From Diadophis punctatus similis (Eukaryota > Chordata > Lepidosauria > Squamata > Dipsadidae): a stretch of 64,000 nt of DNA. Below, piece after piece: positions 21,790-34,659 of the stretch (positions are counted from its first letter, which is position 1; every line of letters begins with the position of its first letter). Where the stretch lies: NCBI GenBank assembly GCA_023053685.1, contig JALIGW010000002.1, positions 44,441,778-44,505,777 of the forward strand. The letters run 5' to 3'. A program made the translations under genes and the position numbers. The notes under the pieces were generated by a model, which saw only the letters and a program-made list of their open reading frames with translations, was not told the DNA's origin and made no database searches.

Positions 21790-24090
21790 CTCCTGGCATT
21801 CAAATCTGCAGAAAACCTCTGTCCTGCAGTCCCTTTCCAATGAGCAGTCATCCAAAATACATGTGGGTGATCTTTCCTTTCCTTATCTAAAGAAGTTCCA
21901 AAGAACTTCTTGGTTTTTATATTTTTATTGTGAGCCTCCCATAGTTATGTTAAGATGGACAGCCATATAAATCTTTTAAAATAAAGAATAAATCAATTCA
22001 AAGTGTAGGCAATACAAGCATCTGACAATTCCAAAAGAAAAGAAAATATTACTGTAGTGAACAATACAATGCATGCAATTATCTGTTTTAGAACTGTTTA
22101 TGTGAAAACACAGGTAGTACAAAATTTGACAAATAATTCTGAGATATGGAGTCATTTATACTTGAAGGATAATATACCAAGTAGAGATATATAAAAATAT
22201 TTTGCAAATGTTAAGATAGAAATTTCAAATAATGCACTACATTAAAAATATTAGCAAAATATGTGTTAATATAATTAACTTAATGCAGCATAACATAATG
22301 TCTTTGGGCATACATGCACCATTATCCTAAGCAACAATTAAAACATTACCTAACTTGTGTTACATATTTGGGATGCAAAAATTAAATTATCATCAAGTGG
22401 CAGCAAAGAGAAATGGAATTGTTTAACTCTGTACTGCTATCTCAGGCTCATTCAAATGTTTGCAACCCAGTTGAGTCAGCCTAACTTCTTCGAACTCATT
22501 GTCTGCACAGACACTACTAATGAAAAATTCATTACTTTCCAATGTTCAAACCAACAGTCTCTTGGGATCAATTAATAAAAAGCTCCAGGCAAGTATGTTT
22601 TTTCTCAAAGCAGATAAGAACTTGTGGTATGTGGCAAACTTTATTAATTAATGACATTTCTAATTGACTAGATAAACCAGTAAAATCCAGACATTATTTT
22701 AGTAGGTAATATTGCTAATGAATATTGAGGCCCTAATATCAACAAACAGAAGAATAAAAGTATAAGTGAACATTGGGAGTATACCGATGTATTGTTTTGT
22801 TGTAGAATGTTCTTTAAAACACTGTATGCCACAAATTATTCAAACTGTTGATTCAGCATTTAAATTTAGGGTACAACTATGTCTAAGAATGATTTTGCGC
22901 AGTGTAAATCAGAAATAGCATTACAAAATAAAAATGCATACAATATTTCCAAGTGTACTTCCTGAATGTTAATGTTCGTTAATGTACTTCCTGAATGTTC
23001 ACCTCACGTGTGAAAATACAAAACAAACTTTATATTAAATATCTTTTCAAATTGTTCACAGTAGTTTGTTATTGCAATGCACAAGCTGACTGACAGGGAT
23101 TCACACATTCTTTTGTATCACTAATCTGGGTGGAAAACATGCACTGCACCCTTTGTCTCTCCTTCACTCACTCAACAGTGCCCTCATTTTCTTGTCTTCT
23201 TTCGTTTACACACCTGCACACATCCAGAAGCACTGTCTTTCCCTGGGTCTCGCTGCACTTGTATATAGACACACATCCACCAGTGCGCTCCTTCTCCAGC
23301 ATGTGTTTTCTGACAGCATACGCCCCAGCATGCTCTTTCCCTAAACTTCCCTGTGCTCACACCTCATACCCTTTCCCCAGCCTCCCTGTGCTCCCCGAGC
23401 GTACATATACCCCACAACCTCTTTCCCCATCTTCTTAGCTTGCACACATGCACCCCACCCTTTCTGTAGACTTCCTACACCCACATACACCTTTCACCCA
23501 CCCACCCACTTTCCATGGCTTCCCTAAGTTTACTATACTGCAGAATCCAACTCACAAATGGCGTACACTGGGCCTCCCCCCCCCTTGCAGCACTCCTGTG
23601 CTCTTTACCTAAGATTCCCTCCATTTCTCACTTAATAATCAAAGTACCTTGAGTTAAAGACAACCTGGATTGTCATCATGACATAACCCCGAAGACTATC
23701 TGTACTGACTACAATCCAGAAGAGCTTATTTATTTATTTATTTATTTATTTACTTACTTACTTGATTACGAAAAAGACAAGATATTTGTCACAAATGTCT
23801 CTAAACTTCTTACAGCCAAACATGAGATGATTTTATACGAAATATCAACAAGGAGAATGTCAGGCTAATAACTGATTGAATGACTGATTATGTGGTACCA
23901 AATCAATATCGACTCTTAGCAATCACAGAAAATAGATTCTTTCCATAATGATCTTATAAGTGTCAAATATCTGAATCTATATATCTGGAGTTTCTCTCTC
24001 TCGTGTGCTCTCTCCCTCTCTCTCTCTGATTTTGGCATATTTTTCCTTGGACTGCAAGATGTCAAGACATCTATTTTGGGGTGAGAATCA
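21790..24090. other. Intronic stretch; CT/CA-rich block at about 23130-23600
   Basis: AT-rich unique-looking sequence to about 23100, then a pyrimidine-rich block with many cac and ccc words to about 23600, then a TTTA microsatellite at about 23730-23760. No coding motif or repeat termini recognised. Confidence 0.4.
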
Positions 24091-24103
24091 GGGTCTCCTG
24101 AAT

Positions 24104-24238
24104 CAGGGGTCTCCAATCTTGGCAACTTTAAGACTTGTGGACTTCAACTCCCAGAGTTCCTCAGCCAGCAAAGCTGACTGAGGAACTCTGGGAGTTGAAG
24201 TCCACAAGTCTTAAAGTTGCCAAGGTTGGAGACCTCCG
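24104..24238. mobile_element. hAT-type fold-back MITE, family H2
   Basis: A 135-bp near-perfect palindrome starting caggggtctccaatcttggc and ending ttgccaaggttggagacctccg, centred on cagcaaagctg. Exact 8-bp target duplication tcctgaat at 24096-24103 and 24239-24246. Siblings lie at 53563 and 60623. Confidence 0.9.
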
Positions 24239-24249
24239 TCCTGAATCAT

Positions 24250-25570
24250 TATCTCAACCTCTAGATGTACACAACCCAGCTACACTAAAATCAAAATGGT
24301 GATCTTTAATCAAAGCAGAACCAAGGATAACTAATTAATGCCCAATTAACAAAGCAATGACCCACTAATACTTCAGCAGTTCTTCTCTGAAGTGTTTATT
24401 CTAGAAGTATAACTTAATTCAGTACAATCTTTAACACTCAATGCTAAATGGCTATTATTATAAAGTTCTTCTACTCCAGAGAAATCAATAAACTGCTTCT
24501 GAACTCAACATTTTCCAAAGCAAAATAGTCCTGTAACTTCTGTATAATGTGGATGTGTAAGATGGAGTAATAGTATTCCCTACCTGGACTCTGTTCGGCA
24601 TGAAGTGAAATCTAGTGTAGGAAATCCTTGCAGCATATCTAATAAAGGAGACATGATTGCCCTCAATATATTTTTAAACCCAGTTAATATTGCTTCTTCT
24701 GGACATCTATCCCCAAAGAAAAGTTAACTTATTTAGCCAGGGCCTGCACAATATTGGGCTGGATGATGGTAAGCAGAGGTATGTTTCTCAATAGGAAAGT
24801 GAAAGCCTATTTTGCATAGGATTATAGTACCATTCCAAAGAAGTGTAGTAGAGTGCCTTAACTATTTATTTTTAGATTCTGAAACAATGCTCCTTCCAAT
24901 TTTTAGGATACTGCATGCAGTTTTTCCCAAAGCAAGTATAAATTTTTATACCACAGTATGAGTATATGAGTATGCTGAAAATGCATGTAATAGCGACAGG
25001 AGTCAAACTTGTAGGTCTACAAATGGAGAAACAACTCAAGACTTGTCTTAACTGTCTCCACCCAAAATTAGCAGAGGATTGACAAGATAAATAGGCAAAT
25101 ACTGTGGACACAGCACAACCCACAATTACTATTTTTCAATATATACTGTATATAATAGCTATGATTCTGAACTTGGGTTAATTCCTTTCACTATCACTGA
25201 GATAACTAGATTTTACTTGTGCAATTGCCATACAGATAACTAGACCAGATATTCTTACAATGATTTAACATAAAATATAAAACTGATGTCACCTCTTCTA
25301 GAATGATCTCTAATATTCCTTCTCCTATGAACATTTAACAGAGCTGTTAAACATATTCTAGCCTCCCAAAGTCTTTTTGGACAGCAAAATGGTCAGCATA
25401 TGCATTTAATCAATCAATAAAAAAATGTCCAAGCATTTTCAATCCTTTTGTTGGTGAGAATAAAATTAATTAAGAAACCTTTTGCGTAAACTTCGCAAAC
25501 TGAAGGGCAAAAAAAGGCGGTGTACCATTTGGGGGTATGATATCTGGGCTGTCAATAAAACATGCATCTA
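24250..25570. other. Intronic stretch, nothing recognised
   Basis: AT-rich intron 1 DNA between two MITEs; no structure recognised. Confidence 0.4.
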
Positions 25571-25576
25571 GAATTA

Positions 25577-25919
25577 CCGTATTTTTCAGAGTATAAGAAG
25601 CACCATTTTCCTCCCTAAAAGTGGCTGAAAATTTGGGTGCGTCTTATACTTCAAATGTAGCTTTTTTCTAGCCCTAACCAGGTGCTATCTATCTTCCCAG
25701 CTCTTACTGGCTTGCAGGCTCTTTCATTGTTACTCTCTCCGAAGAAGGTTTTTTTAAGTCCTAACCAGGGGATAAAATAATGTGCTGAAGCTGACCAGAC
25801 TAAGGACGCTAGCCAGATGAATTACCTGGTAGGCAGATTCCTCCCCCCCCCCTATTTTTCTCCCCAAAAACTAAGGTGCGTCTTATACTCGGGTACGTCT
25901 TATACTCCGAAAAATGTGG
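25577..25919. mobile_element. TA-flanked MITE, family B
   Basis: Left end ccgtatttttcagagtataa, right end actccgaaaaatgtgg, with TA on both sides. Subterminal gcgtcttatact words are shared with 20786 and 56741. Confidence 0.82.
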
Positions 25920-25924
25920 TATGC

Positions 25925-27030
25925 TTTTCTTAGATATTCAAACATTTGCATGGCACTAGGTACAATATATGAAACCAACATTGGCTTATGGTTTTTCATT
26001 TCAATAAGGTTTCCTCACAAGATTCAATGAAAAGAATGTGATTGTGATCTAGCAGCAGTGAAATATCCTTGTTATGTTTGAAAGCATAGGTTTTGCTACA
26101 CATTAACAGAAACGAAGTTCCAACAAAGCAGTCAGGAAGGAAGCCAAGTAAGTTGCTGTTTCAAAAATATTTAGGAAAGGTTGGGTGTGTTCAATAATAA
26201 TGCAGATCAAGATAGATTTCACTAAATAGCAGCATTTGACTTGGCAACATTCTATGGCTATACTTAGACTGAAGTGGTAACTTTTCAGCATGTTTTTCTT
26301 TAAATTTAATAAATAAAACCAAGGAAGCATGCATACAAATTAACCTTGTTAATAACTAAAAGTTAAGTGACTTTGTTGGACTTTTCCCTGTATACTGATC
26401 CACTGTGTACTAAGGAGCACATGTGATGTAAATAATCTGTGGCAGGATTCTGGGTACATTTTTATTGAAAGAATAGTTGTGGAATGGGAAGAACTATATA
26501 AATTATAATGGAACCAGATTTATTATCACCTTTTGTCCTTACATCAGAATCTAAACCTTTTCCTTAAAAATACTGGAAGGTAAACAGACTTCTGAAAAAT
26601 TGCTAGGTCTGTATGTTTTGCTTCCTGCAGCTAAAACAGCATGAAGAAAAAAAAAGGATAGAAATTATAAATCATGTAACTAATACAAAAAGGACACAAA
26701 CCTCTGCACTAAACTGAATTCTTTCTAGTGCTTTTACTAGAAACCACCATAGAAATACTCATTTTCCTTTTTAAAAATAACATCCTCTGTGCTTGCGTGC
26801 ACACATGCACTTTCTCTCCAAGGATTAAGCATATTATATTGGTTTATTTGTGTTATGTATACATGTGTATGTTGCCTCTGAGGTAAGTGCATGCATTCCA
26901 TCTCTTGGAGGAAAGAATGGATCTAATCAGGAGAATGTGTCCATTGTAGCGTATCATACTCATTTATGCGCTTCTGCTATTCTCTCATGGTGCTTATCTG
27001 TGTGTCTGATTCATACAGGAACTAGGAAGT
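25925..27030. other. Intronic stretch, nothing recognised
   Basis: AT-rich intron 1 DNA; no repeat ends or exon-like structure recognised. Confidence 0.4.
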
Positions 27031-27044
27031 ACAAGGCTATATAC

Positions 27045-27539
27045 CAGTGATGGCTAACCTTTTTGTTGCAGTGTGCCGAAAGTGCACGCACGCACCCATA
27101 ATGCAATGTGTGCACGCGCCCCGTGCCCCCTGCGCACGTGTGATCCCCGCATGTGCCCCACCCCCGTGTATGCATGTGACCCCCACGCTCTCCCACCCTG
27201 CGCATCAGTGAGCAACCCCCCATGCTCCTCCACCCCGCATGCACGACCCCTGAATGTGCTCCGCCCCCGTGCATGCACATGTGACCCCATGTATGCACAC
27301 GTGACCCCCGCACATGGCCTCCGGCACATGCATGCACGACCTCTGCCCATGCACCCCACACACATCTCCCACATGTGTCCCACCCCTGCACATTCGCGGC
27401 AGACACCCGACAACCAGCTGGCCAGCATGAGGCACACGGGCATGCATGGTGGAGCTGAGCTGGGGCAAGGGCTTGCATGCCCGTAGAGAGGGCTCTGCGT
27501 GCCACCTGTGGCACGCGTGCCATAGGTTCACCATCACGG
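27045..27539. mobile_element. hAT-type MITE, family H3 (GATGGCGAACC)
   Basis: Left end cagtgatggctaacc, right end aggttcaccatcacgg, flanked by ctatatac at 27037-27044 and 27540-27547 (exact). The interior is rich in gcatgcac and cccgcacatg words and keeps several frames open by composition alone. Confidence 0.87.
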
Positions 27540-27559
27540 CTATATACACTCTGCTCGGG

Positions 27560-28405
27560 GTCATCTGAGAAAGGATGGGGCATAGAATAGATTGGTCAGC
27601 GAGGTTCCAAATTGCTAGCCAACAGCTCTAGGTGCACTGATGTATTGAAAAAGTTTTTTTCTCATTTTTTTTTCCACCACAGCACGCAGATGAATCCTGC
27701 CATTTTCAAACTTTTTTTTCTTGGTTTTTCCCACCACTCCAGATTTGATGCCATATTGTTCTGGCTTGTAAGAATATTCTTGATTTTTGGGCAGATGTAA
27801 TCCCATGAACATTTATTTAGTATTTTGTTAATAGTCCATTGAGTTATAAGAATTTTTAAAATGGCAGGAGTTGCAATCACAGAATCCCATGCTCTCATTT
27901 TCAATTCCATTTGGTTTTTTAAATACTTTCTTGTCCAGGTATTCGATCATTCAACAATTCTACTCATGGAATCTATTTCCCCAAAAGAATATATAATAGT
28001 AAAATTAAAAATTGAGAATTACAGCTAATGTAGGAATCTTAGTTTTTTTTCTTTCTAAGGTTCAAAGTAGAGCCTTTGCTGCAGTTGCGTCATGGCTATA
28101 GAATGAACTACTAAGGTAATATGTTGATGGATTTTTCTTTCTCAATTTTACTTATTTTGGCTTTAAACATGCAGATTTCATTTGATTACTTTTGACATTT
28201 CTGGCCTGTTCATTACTAATTATACTGATTCCTATTAAGCAAGGGACAGATGATAATCAAATACTGAATTGGCAATTTACTGATAGTGACAACCAAGAGA
28301 TAGGGCTTCTTTCACTCTACAAAATATTGCAAAATTTGTTTCCCAACTGTTACAATGCTGTATTTGGTAATTTCTTTACCGTTTGTAATTTTTATAAGAC
28401 AAAGC
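27560..28405. other. Intronic stretch, nothing recognised
   Basis: AT-rich intron 1 DNA; no structure recognised. Confidence 0.4.
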
Positions 28406-28411
28406 CAAGCA

Positions 28412-28655
28412 GAGCCTAGGTGGCGCAATGGTTAGAGTGCAGTACTACTTCAGCTGACTGCTAGCAGTTCAGCAGTTCAAATCCCACCAGGTTCAAGGTT
28501 GACTCAGCCTTCCATCCTTCCGAAGTGGGTAAAATGAGGACCCAGATTGTTGGGGGCAATATGCTGAACTCTGTAAACCGCTTAGAGAGGGCTGTAAAAG
28601 CACTATGAAGCAGTATATAAGTCTCAGTGTTATTGCTATTGCTATATTGTATTGT
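28412..28655 (+). mobile_element. tRNA-derived SINE, second family
   Basis: Begins gagcctaggtggcgcaatgg with a tRNA-like A box and carries agttcaaatcccaccagg as B box. The body has gttgactcagccttccatcc and gaggacccagattgttgggg, and it ends in tattgctattgct repeats. The reversed copy at 56425 is the same family. I associate this SINE with snake genomes, from memory. Confidence 0.85.
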
Positions 28656-28659
28656 AAAA

Positions 28660-29400
28660 TGAATAGTCCCACAGTTCCAGCTTATACTTACAACTTATTT
28701 ATTTGTGAGATTTATTTATTATTAAACTTCTACAACAAATGTCCAAATCAAGCCTGCTAAAGGAAAATTACCTAAAATTTAAAATACAGTATTATCTGCA
28801 ATCATTAAGAAGCCAGAAATGTAGTCTATTCAATAATAGACTTGATTGTTGATTGTACAAACCTCAGACTGGCCAGGAGGTAACTTCGTTTAAAAATTAA
28901 TGGATTTCTACCGTGTTGTCATGCCAGTTCCATTAATTTAGTTAGAGGCACTCTGGGAAAATAAAATGACTTAATACTCATTCATTACATAGTAATTCCT
29001 TTGAGAATTCAAAATGGTTGGTCTCATCTGTAAAGATGCAGCAAAAATTAGTAATCTGTGTAAAATAAAGACAGATTTTAGAGAATGATTTATGAAATTT
29101 ATGAAAAGTTCTGCAAAATCTTTTGTGCCTTTCAGCTTTTTATAAATGAGTATCAGAAATATGAAGAGAATTTATGGTATATACTTCAAACACACACACA
29201 CACACACTTCAGTTTTATCATAAGCATATCTACTTTATAAAAGCTTATGTTCCATATTGTTATGGAATAAGATTCCTTCATCCCTTACATTTCTGACTGA
29301 CAGAACTAAGTTGATGCATGAAATCCTTAGTATTCTCATGGTATCCATCTGCCCTATGAATCCCAGTGTCACTGCTGGCTGCCCTTGGATATTTGTTTCA
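28660..29400. other. Intronic stretch with a short CA run
   Basis: AT-rich intron 1 DNA; a short CA microsatellite at about 29190-29207. Nothing else recognised. Confidence 0.4.
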
Positions 29401-29411
29401 TATAAAGAAAA

Positions 29412-29612
29412 TTTTTGGGTGAGACGGCCTCCTGCAGCCCTCTGCCAACGAAAACAGCCGCCACCAGGCTGTAGATCAGCACCCAGTCAGCCTGAGTCGG
29501 GCCAAGGCACTGCGGGCCGGTCCTTCGCTGCTTCCAGGGTGGCTCCGCCGGCCAGATCGAAGCACCCCGCAGGCTGGACCAGCCTGCGGGCCTTGAGTTT
29601 GACACCCATTAT
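29412..29612. mobile_element. Partial hAT-type MITE, family H4
   Basis: Shares ggcctcctgcagccctctgc and ends gccttgagtttgacaccca, the right end of family H4. The left end is missing. Confidence 0.7.
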
Positions 29613-29674
29613 GTAATAACAATAACTAGGGTTACTGACTGTATTCCAGGTTTTCACAGACTGACTTTCTAAGC

Positions 29675-30046
29675 CAGGGGTGTCAAACTTGATTTCATTG
29701 AGGGCCGCATCAGGATTGTATTTGACTTCGGGGGCCGGGGTGGGCGTGGGCAGGGTGGGCATTGGCAGCTAGACATCACTTGTGTCCGGGGCGCCTGTGG
29801 AGGCCCAAGCGCTCTGCCAGCGAAAATGGACTCCTGAGCTCCGTTTTCAGCCATGAAGGCCTCCTGCAGCCCTCTGCCAGCGAAAATGGAGCTCAGGAGT
29901 GCCGCATGCAGCCCTCCCGAGCTCCATTTTCGTTGGCAGAGGCACCACAGACCGGTCCTTCACTGTTTCCAGGGCAGCCCCATGGGTCAGATCCAAGCAC
30001 CCTGTGTGCCAGATCCAGCCCCCGGGCCTTGAGTTTGACACCCCTG
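29675..30046. mobile_element. hAT-type MITE, family H4 (GGTGTCAAACT), complete
   Basis: Left end caggggtgtcaaacttgatt, right end cttgagtttgacacccctg, flanked by ttctaagc at 29667-29674 and 30047-30054 (exact). The interior has cgaaaatggagctcagga words in both orientations. No gene. Confidence 0.88.
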
Positions 30047-30337
30047 TTCTAAGCTAAGAGAAGTTTGCCAATGATGCATTTTGAAGCTTGTGCTATACTG
30101 TTCAAATGACTTAGAACTCTATCAGTGTGTCTTATTTAATCCAACCTATTATTAATCCAACCTTCAATTTTAGGTTATTGTTACAAAAATAGGGAAGACT
30201 CCTATATGTGCCACTTTCAGCTTATAAAGTAGCAAGATGTAAATGAATAAATTAAAATAGCATATCTGAATAGACTGTCAAAGCCCAAGTCTATTGTCAA
30301 TAACATAAGATAGGCGGAATACATTACGTTTTTATAC

Positions 30338-30552
30338 AGGTACTCTTTAACTTACAACCACAATTGAGCCCAAAATTTCTGTTAAGTGAATTTTGAGCCA
30401 TATTACAATCTTTCCTGCCTTAGTTTTTAAGCAAATCACTGCAGTTGTTAATTTAATTTGGTGTGGAAAAATGATCATAAACCACTTTTTCACTGCCATT
30501 GTAACTTCAAATGGTCAGTAAATGAATGGTTGCATATTACACCTGTAAATTA
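30338..30552. mobile_element. Family A MITE, internally deleted
   Basis: Left end caggtactctttaacttaca, right end tgaatggttgcatattacac, with TA before the left end. About half the usual 370-400 bp length. Confidence 0.65.
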
Positions 30553-30796
30553 TGTTTGAAATATAATCTGGTTTTAGATTCAGATTTAATTCTGCACTTT
30601 AAGGTTCTAAAATTAATTCATGATTCTATGTAAAAAATACTTTAAAGTCTTTTTTTCCTCCAAGTAAGAACTTTACATTAAATTTTGGGAATCCAGAATC
30701 AAATAAATAGCAGGTTCATGGAACATTTGGTATTTTATGTAATTGGCCATCTCACATGTATGACTCTGTACAGTGTACAAAGATAAATATGATCAG

Positions 30797-31475
30797 TACA
30801 GGTAGTCCTCATCTTACCTCAACTTGAGCCCAAGATTTATGTTGCTAAGTGAGAAATTTGTTAAGTGAATCTTGTTCCATTTTACAACTTTTATTGCTAC
30901 ATTTGTTAAGCAGATCATTGCAATTCTTAAATTGGTAACACAGTTGTCAGGTGAATCTGGATTCCCCATTGACTTTGCTTATCAGAAGGTCGCAAAAGGG
31001 GATTGCGTGACCCCAGGACACCGCAACTGTCATAAATGTGAGTCAGTTGCCAAAAACCAAATGTAAATCATGTGACCATGGGGATCAGGGACGGGTTGCT
31101 CACTTACCGATACCGGTTCGCTGTGCGCGCATCTCCACGTTTCATGCGCACGCTCGCTACACGCGCGCCCCCCTCACGCAATTTTGCTTCTGCGCATGCG
31201 CATAAGCAAAATCTCGCCGAAATCTCACGTGGGTGCGCGTCCCCTCGCGAGATTTCAACACAATTTTGCTTCCTCAAAAAAAGATGTCAACGTGCGCGAC
31301 GGACCGGCGAAGATGGCACCGGAGCGGTCGTGTGCAAATTGCGCAATTGGCCACTCCCTACTGGAGCTACGCACCGGACTGCACCGGTAGGAACCCACCA
31401 CTGATGGGGATGCTGCAACGATCATAAGTGTGAAAAATGGTCGTGACTTTTTTCCAGTGCTGTTGTACCGGAACG
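30797..31475. mobile_element. Family A MITE interrupted by family H5
   Basis: Left end caggtagtcctcatcttacc with TA outside, family interior to 31085, then an H5 insertion at 31086-31403, then ggggatgctgcaacgatcat resuming the family A interior. The right terminus is lost after about 31470, where BovB-like sequence begins. Confidence 0.78.
31086..31403. mobile_element. hAT-type MITE, family H5, nested in family A
   Basis: Left end cagggacgggttgctcactt, right end ggtaggaacccaccactg. Exact 8-bp duplication atggggat at 31078-31085 and 31404-31411. It split the host MITE within its catggggatgctg block. Confidence 0.87.
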
Positions 31476-31477
31476 CA

Positions 31478-31750
31478 TAACCAGACATATCATTAGAAAG
31501 CAAAATCACAAAACTGTGTCTCACTTACTTTGGCCATGTCATGCAGGGGAATTCACTGGAGAAAGCAATAATGTTTGAAAGAGTTAGCGGTAAAGAGGAC
31601 ACCAGGCTGTCAAAGAACACGGTGGCTGGACACTATCAAAGCTGACACCAGCCAGGACATAGAAAAACTCAAAGAAGTACTGCAAGATCGGAGGATGTGG
31701 CTCATAGAATCGCCAAGAATCCGACTTGACTGAATGGATAATATCATCAT
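31478..31750 (+). mobile_element. RTE/BovB-like LINE, 3' end
   Basis: Plus-strand reading across frames gives a FGHVM-like start near 31530, then SLEKAIMFERVSGK and, near 31620-31740, WLDTIKADTSQDIEKLKEVL followed by WLIESPRIRLDW-like residues. This corresponds to the C-terminus of BovB-type RTE polymerase (GHVMR, SLEK, WLDGI, RTRLSDW in the family). It ends in an ATC-rich tail. Frameshifted and inactive. Confidence 0.65.
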
Positions 31751-31759
31751 CATGTCTAT

Positions 31760-33230
31760 GTCTTACTATTTCTCAAAAAAAAAATTGCACGTGTTTTCTA
31801 GTAGTGTGGAAATATATATTGTCATTATCCCTTTACATGTTTACAAGAGACAGAGAAAAAGGTTTGCAAAAGGAAGTTTTATGTTTTTTCACCCATTCCT
31901 GCACAGATCCTATTATCTATTACCAGATACTGTTTGTGGACCTATAGTAAGGCAAAAGAGGAGTTACCGCATGGAAAACAAACAGAAAAAATAATCCACA
32001 ATTACTTTATTAAAAATATAAGAAAAGTGTCTGGACTGCATTACAGAAACTCACGGAACCTTATTTCTAATTCTGTATGCTTATGATCAATCTGTACACA
32101 ACAATCTGTTGTTTGTTTCTCTACTCCCTGAAGAGATTTAAGGGGAATCAAACATAGCCAATAAATTTCTAAGATGTTATAGTTGCAGTCAAATAAATCA
32201 ATTCATGTGAATCACTAGGAAAAATTCTTCAATTTTATATGCTGAATGTCTTGCTTTCAAGCTGCATTTTCCTTATCTAATTTCCTGATCCAACAGTACA
32301 AATTATTATATCTAACTCCTCATAGCATTGATTTGTATTTTGCACCATTAGGCCGAAATTTACTGTTTCCTACACACATGGATCTACAGTATTTACATCA
32401 TGCAGGACTGTTTTCCTTAAGATACATGCTCTCACACATTCAGTTAAGGAATTCACAGTGATTCTAAATGGTTTTCTTACAGTTATCACACTCTTTTATT
32501 ACTTGGATTCAAGTAACTCTAATTTGTTAAGACATTCCAAAGTGGAAAGGAAGTGAATCATCTACATGACAGAAATATTGGCAAAGGTGGAAACACTCTG
32601 GCACTCTAGAATTTCTTAACTGCATTTCTAATAATTCCTGCTCACCAACAATATAGATGCAAGTTAAAGATCCAAAATGTTATGGGTTCCACAGTCTGTT
32701 CTATGGAACGGCTATATAAAGGGGATTAATTACTTTATCGCCAATAAGCCATTAAAGCTCTCACATAACAGCGTCTAACTAGAATTATGGACAGTAAACC
32801 TTCAGAAATATTCTAACATTAAACAAACTAAGCAAGTTTTCTATAATGTATTGAGGGAATTATTATTTGCAAATATAAGACTTAAACAAAGAAAAATATA
32901 ACAGAATAGAAATATCCCTACAATTAATAATCAACTTATAAACAATTTGTAATGTGCAAAAGTTAATAATCACCTATTTTTGTCTTGATTTTCTCCTCTC
33001 AGATTTCTAAAGTAAGGCTATTTGTTTTCTGAAATTTTAGGATGACATGTTCATTAAATTTAACACCAGATATAGATTCTTCTAAAATTCTGTCACGTAG
33101 ATCCCCTTTAATAGTTTTTATTATGGTATGGTCCTTAAGACTGCAAAACTTTGGATTCAATTCTGAAAAGTTGTTTAGCGTATGTGGGTCATAAGCTTAA
33201 CAACAATTTCCAACCTTTTTTAACATGGCA
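31760..33230. other. Intronic stretch, nothing recognised
   Basis: AT-rich intron 1 DNA; no repeat ends, RNA gene or exon-like structure recognised. Confidence 0.4.
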
Positions 33231-33244
33231 GATATTCTCCAGAT

Positions 33245-34023
33245 CAGCAGTCAGCAACTGGTGGTCCATGGACCAATGGTGGTCCATGAGAAAATGTTGG
33301 TGGTCCGCAGAAAAAATATTTGCATTTTTATATTGCACTATATCAGGGGTCCTCAAACTACAGCCCCTGGGACAGATACGTGCAATGAACGTTTGTGTTG
33401 TTGCAGAGAGTCTCCCCCTTCGGGGTCTTTTTGTGTGGGTCGGAGGGGGACAGAAATTCCGACTTGGGGTCTGCTTCGGCCTCCTGGTGCAGTGCTTTGA
33501 GTGAAGGCTGGAGGGAAGTGCCGCTGGTGGCGAAGAGCCGGAGGACCTTGTTCCAGTGGGACTGCATCATGGCCTGGAACTGGCTGACCATCTCAGTCCA
33601 CTGAGCCTCCAGGCGCCGGTACCCGGCCTTGCACTCCTACAGGTCTTCCCTCTGCTTGGAAAGCCTATGCTCGTAGTCCTCAGTGAGGTGCTTCTACTGA
33701 GCCTCCTTCTAGTCAGATCCAATTTGAACTGAGCTGTTTTGCCAACTCTTTCTCATGGTGGTTTCTTAGCTCCAACAACTGCTTCCTGTTTGGGCCCTAA
33801 GGAACCGGGGCCAGGAGGCAAGTAGAGGCTGGGAGGGAAGGGGCGAGTAGAGGCTGGCGAGGTGCCCCTCAACATGAGTGACATCGAGTTGGCCATGCCC
33901 ACCCAGTCACATGCCCACCTAGGCACGCCCACTCAGGTCATTAGGCAGATCATATTAGTGGCCCACAGGATTTAAAACTATGAATTTAGTGGTTCCTGAG
34001 GTCCGAAAGGTTGGTGACCCCTG
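33245..34023. mobile_element. hAT-type MITE, family H6, carrying a second hAT end and captured coding-like sequence
   Basis: Outer left end cagcagtcagcaactggtgg, outer right end gaaaggttggtgacccctg. Flanks ctccagat (33237-33244) and ctctagat (34024-34031) agree at 7 of 8. At 33345 a second left end (caggggtcctcaaactacag) marks a nested or fused family whose right end I cannot find. Between them lies the coding-like block at 33430-33790. Confidence 0.78.
33430..33790 (-). pseudogene. Captured coiled-coil protein fragment, broken
   Basis: The minus strand from about 33790 reads RKQLLELRNHHEKELAKQLS, then after a shift KHLTEDYEHRLSKQRED, a stop, ECKAGYRRLEAQWTEMVSQ and FQAMMQSHWNKVLRLFATSG, then LKALHQEAEADPKSEFLS. 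Heptad-like spacing of leucines with abundant K, E, Q and R suggests a coiled coil. Two stops are single-base changes from CAG. The amino-acid texture is that of a real gene rather than chance, but I cannot name the parent. It lies wholly inside transposon termini, so capture by the element is the simplest reading. Confidence 0.55.
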
Positions 34024-34424
34024 CTCTAGATCACAATGAAAGCAGCCATGAAATCCTGGATAAACAATACAGCTGCTTGAAAGTGTTTCAAACAGGTATT
34101 GCAATCACATGCACCGTGCACTTCAAAGCAGGTTTTTGGAACTGAACTTAAAACACTGCCCAGTTCTAATAGCCATTATGTTCAAAATGCAAACAAAAAA
34201 TAAAATATGCAAGACTAATTACATTTAAAAGGTTATTTTATATTGTGTTTACACAATTATCCTGTAATTATTTATATTATTTTTATATTTAGTAAAAAGT
34301 AATTGTAACAAAAGCTACAGTATTAGCTATACTATAGGACATTTTTGCACATTTACTTTAAAATAAAAACTATCTTCTATAAGATATATTGTTGAACATG
34401 CATTTATTCTGTTGAACATAGCTA

Positions 34425-34650
34425 ATAAGATTTATTTATTTATCTACCACCTTTATTTTTATAAATAACTCAAGGCAGCCAACATATAAAACACACCTTC
34501 CTCCTCCTATTTTCCCCACAACAATCCTGCAGTTTGGGCTGAGAGAGGGACTGGCCCAAAGTCCTCTATCTGATTTTCATGGCTAAGGCAGGACTTGAAC
34601 TCAGTCTCCCACTTTATACACCTTAACCACTAGCATACTAAATTATCAAT
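34425..34650 (-). mobile_element. tRNA-derived SINE
   Basis: Reversed copy of the family at 219: the A-rich tail (tttatttatttat) is at the left, then accacctttatttttataaa, and the A box (ccttaaccactagc) at the right. Confidence 0.7.
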
Positions 34651-34659
34651 ATTCTCCTA

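Noticed and set aside
27011..27583. 190-codon minus-strand frame and overlapping frames
   Set aside because: They run through both ends and the target duplication of an H3 MITE and consist of His/Ala/Gly/Met-rich repeats.
28412..28500. tRNA gene
   Set aside because: The A and B boxes belong to a SINE head; the cloverleaf is not maintained and the SINE body follows directly.
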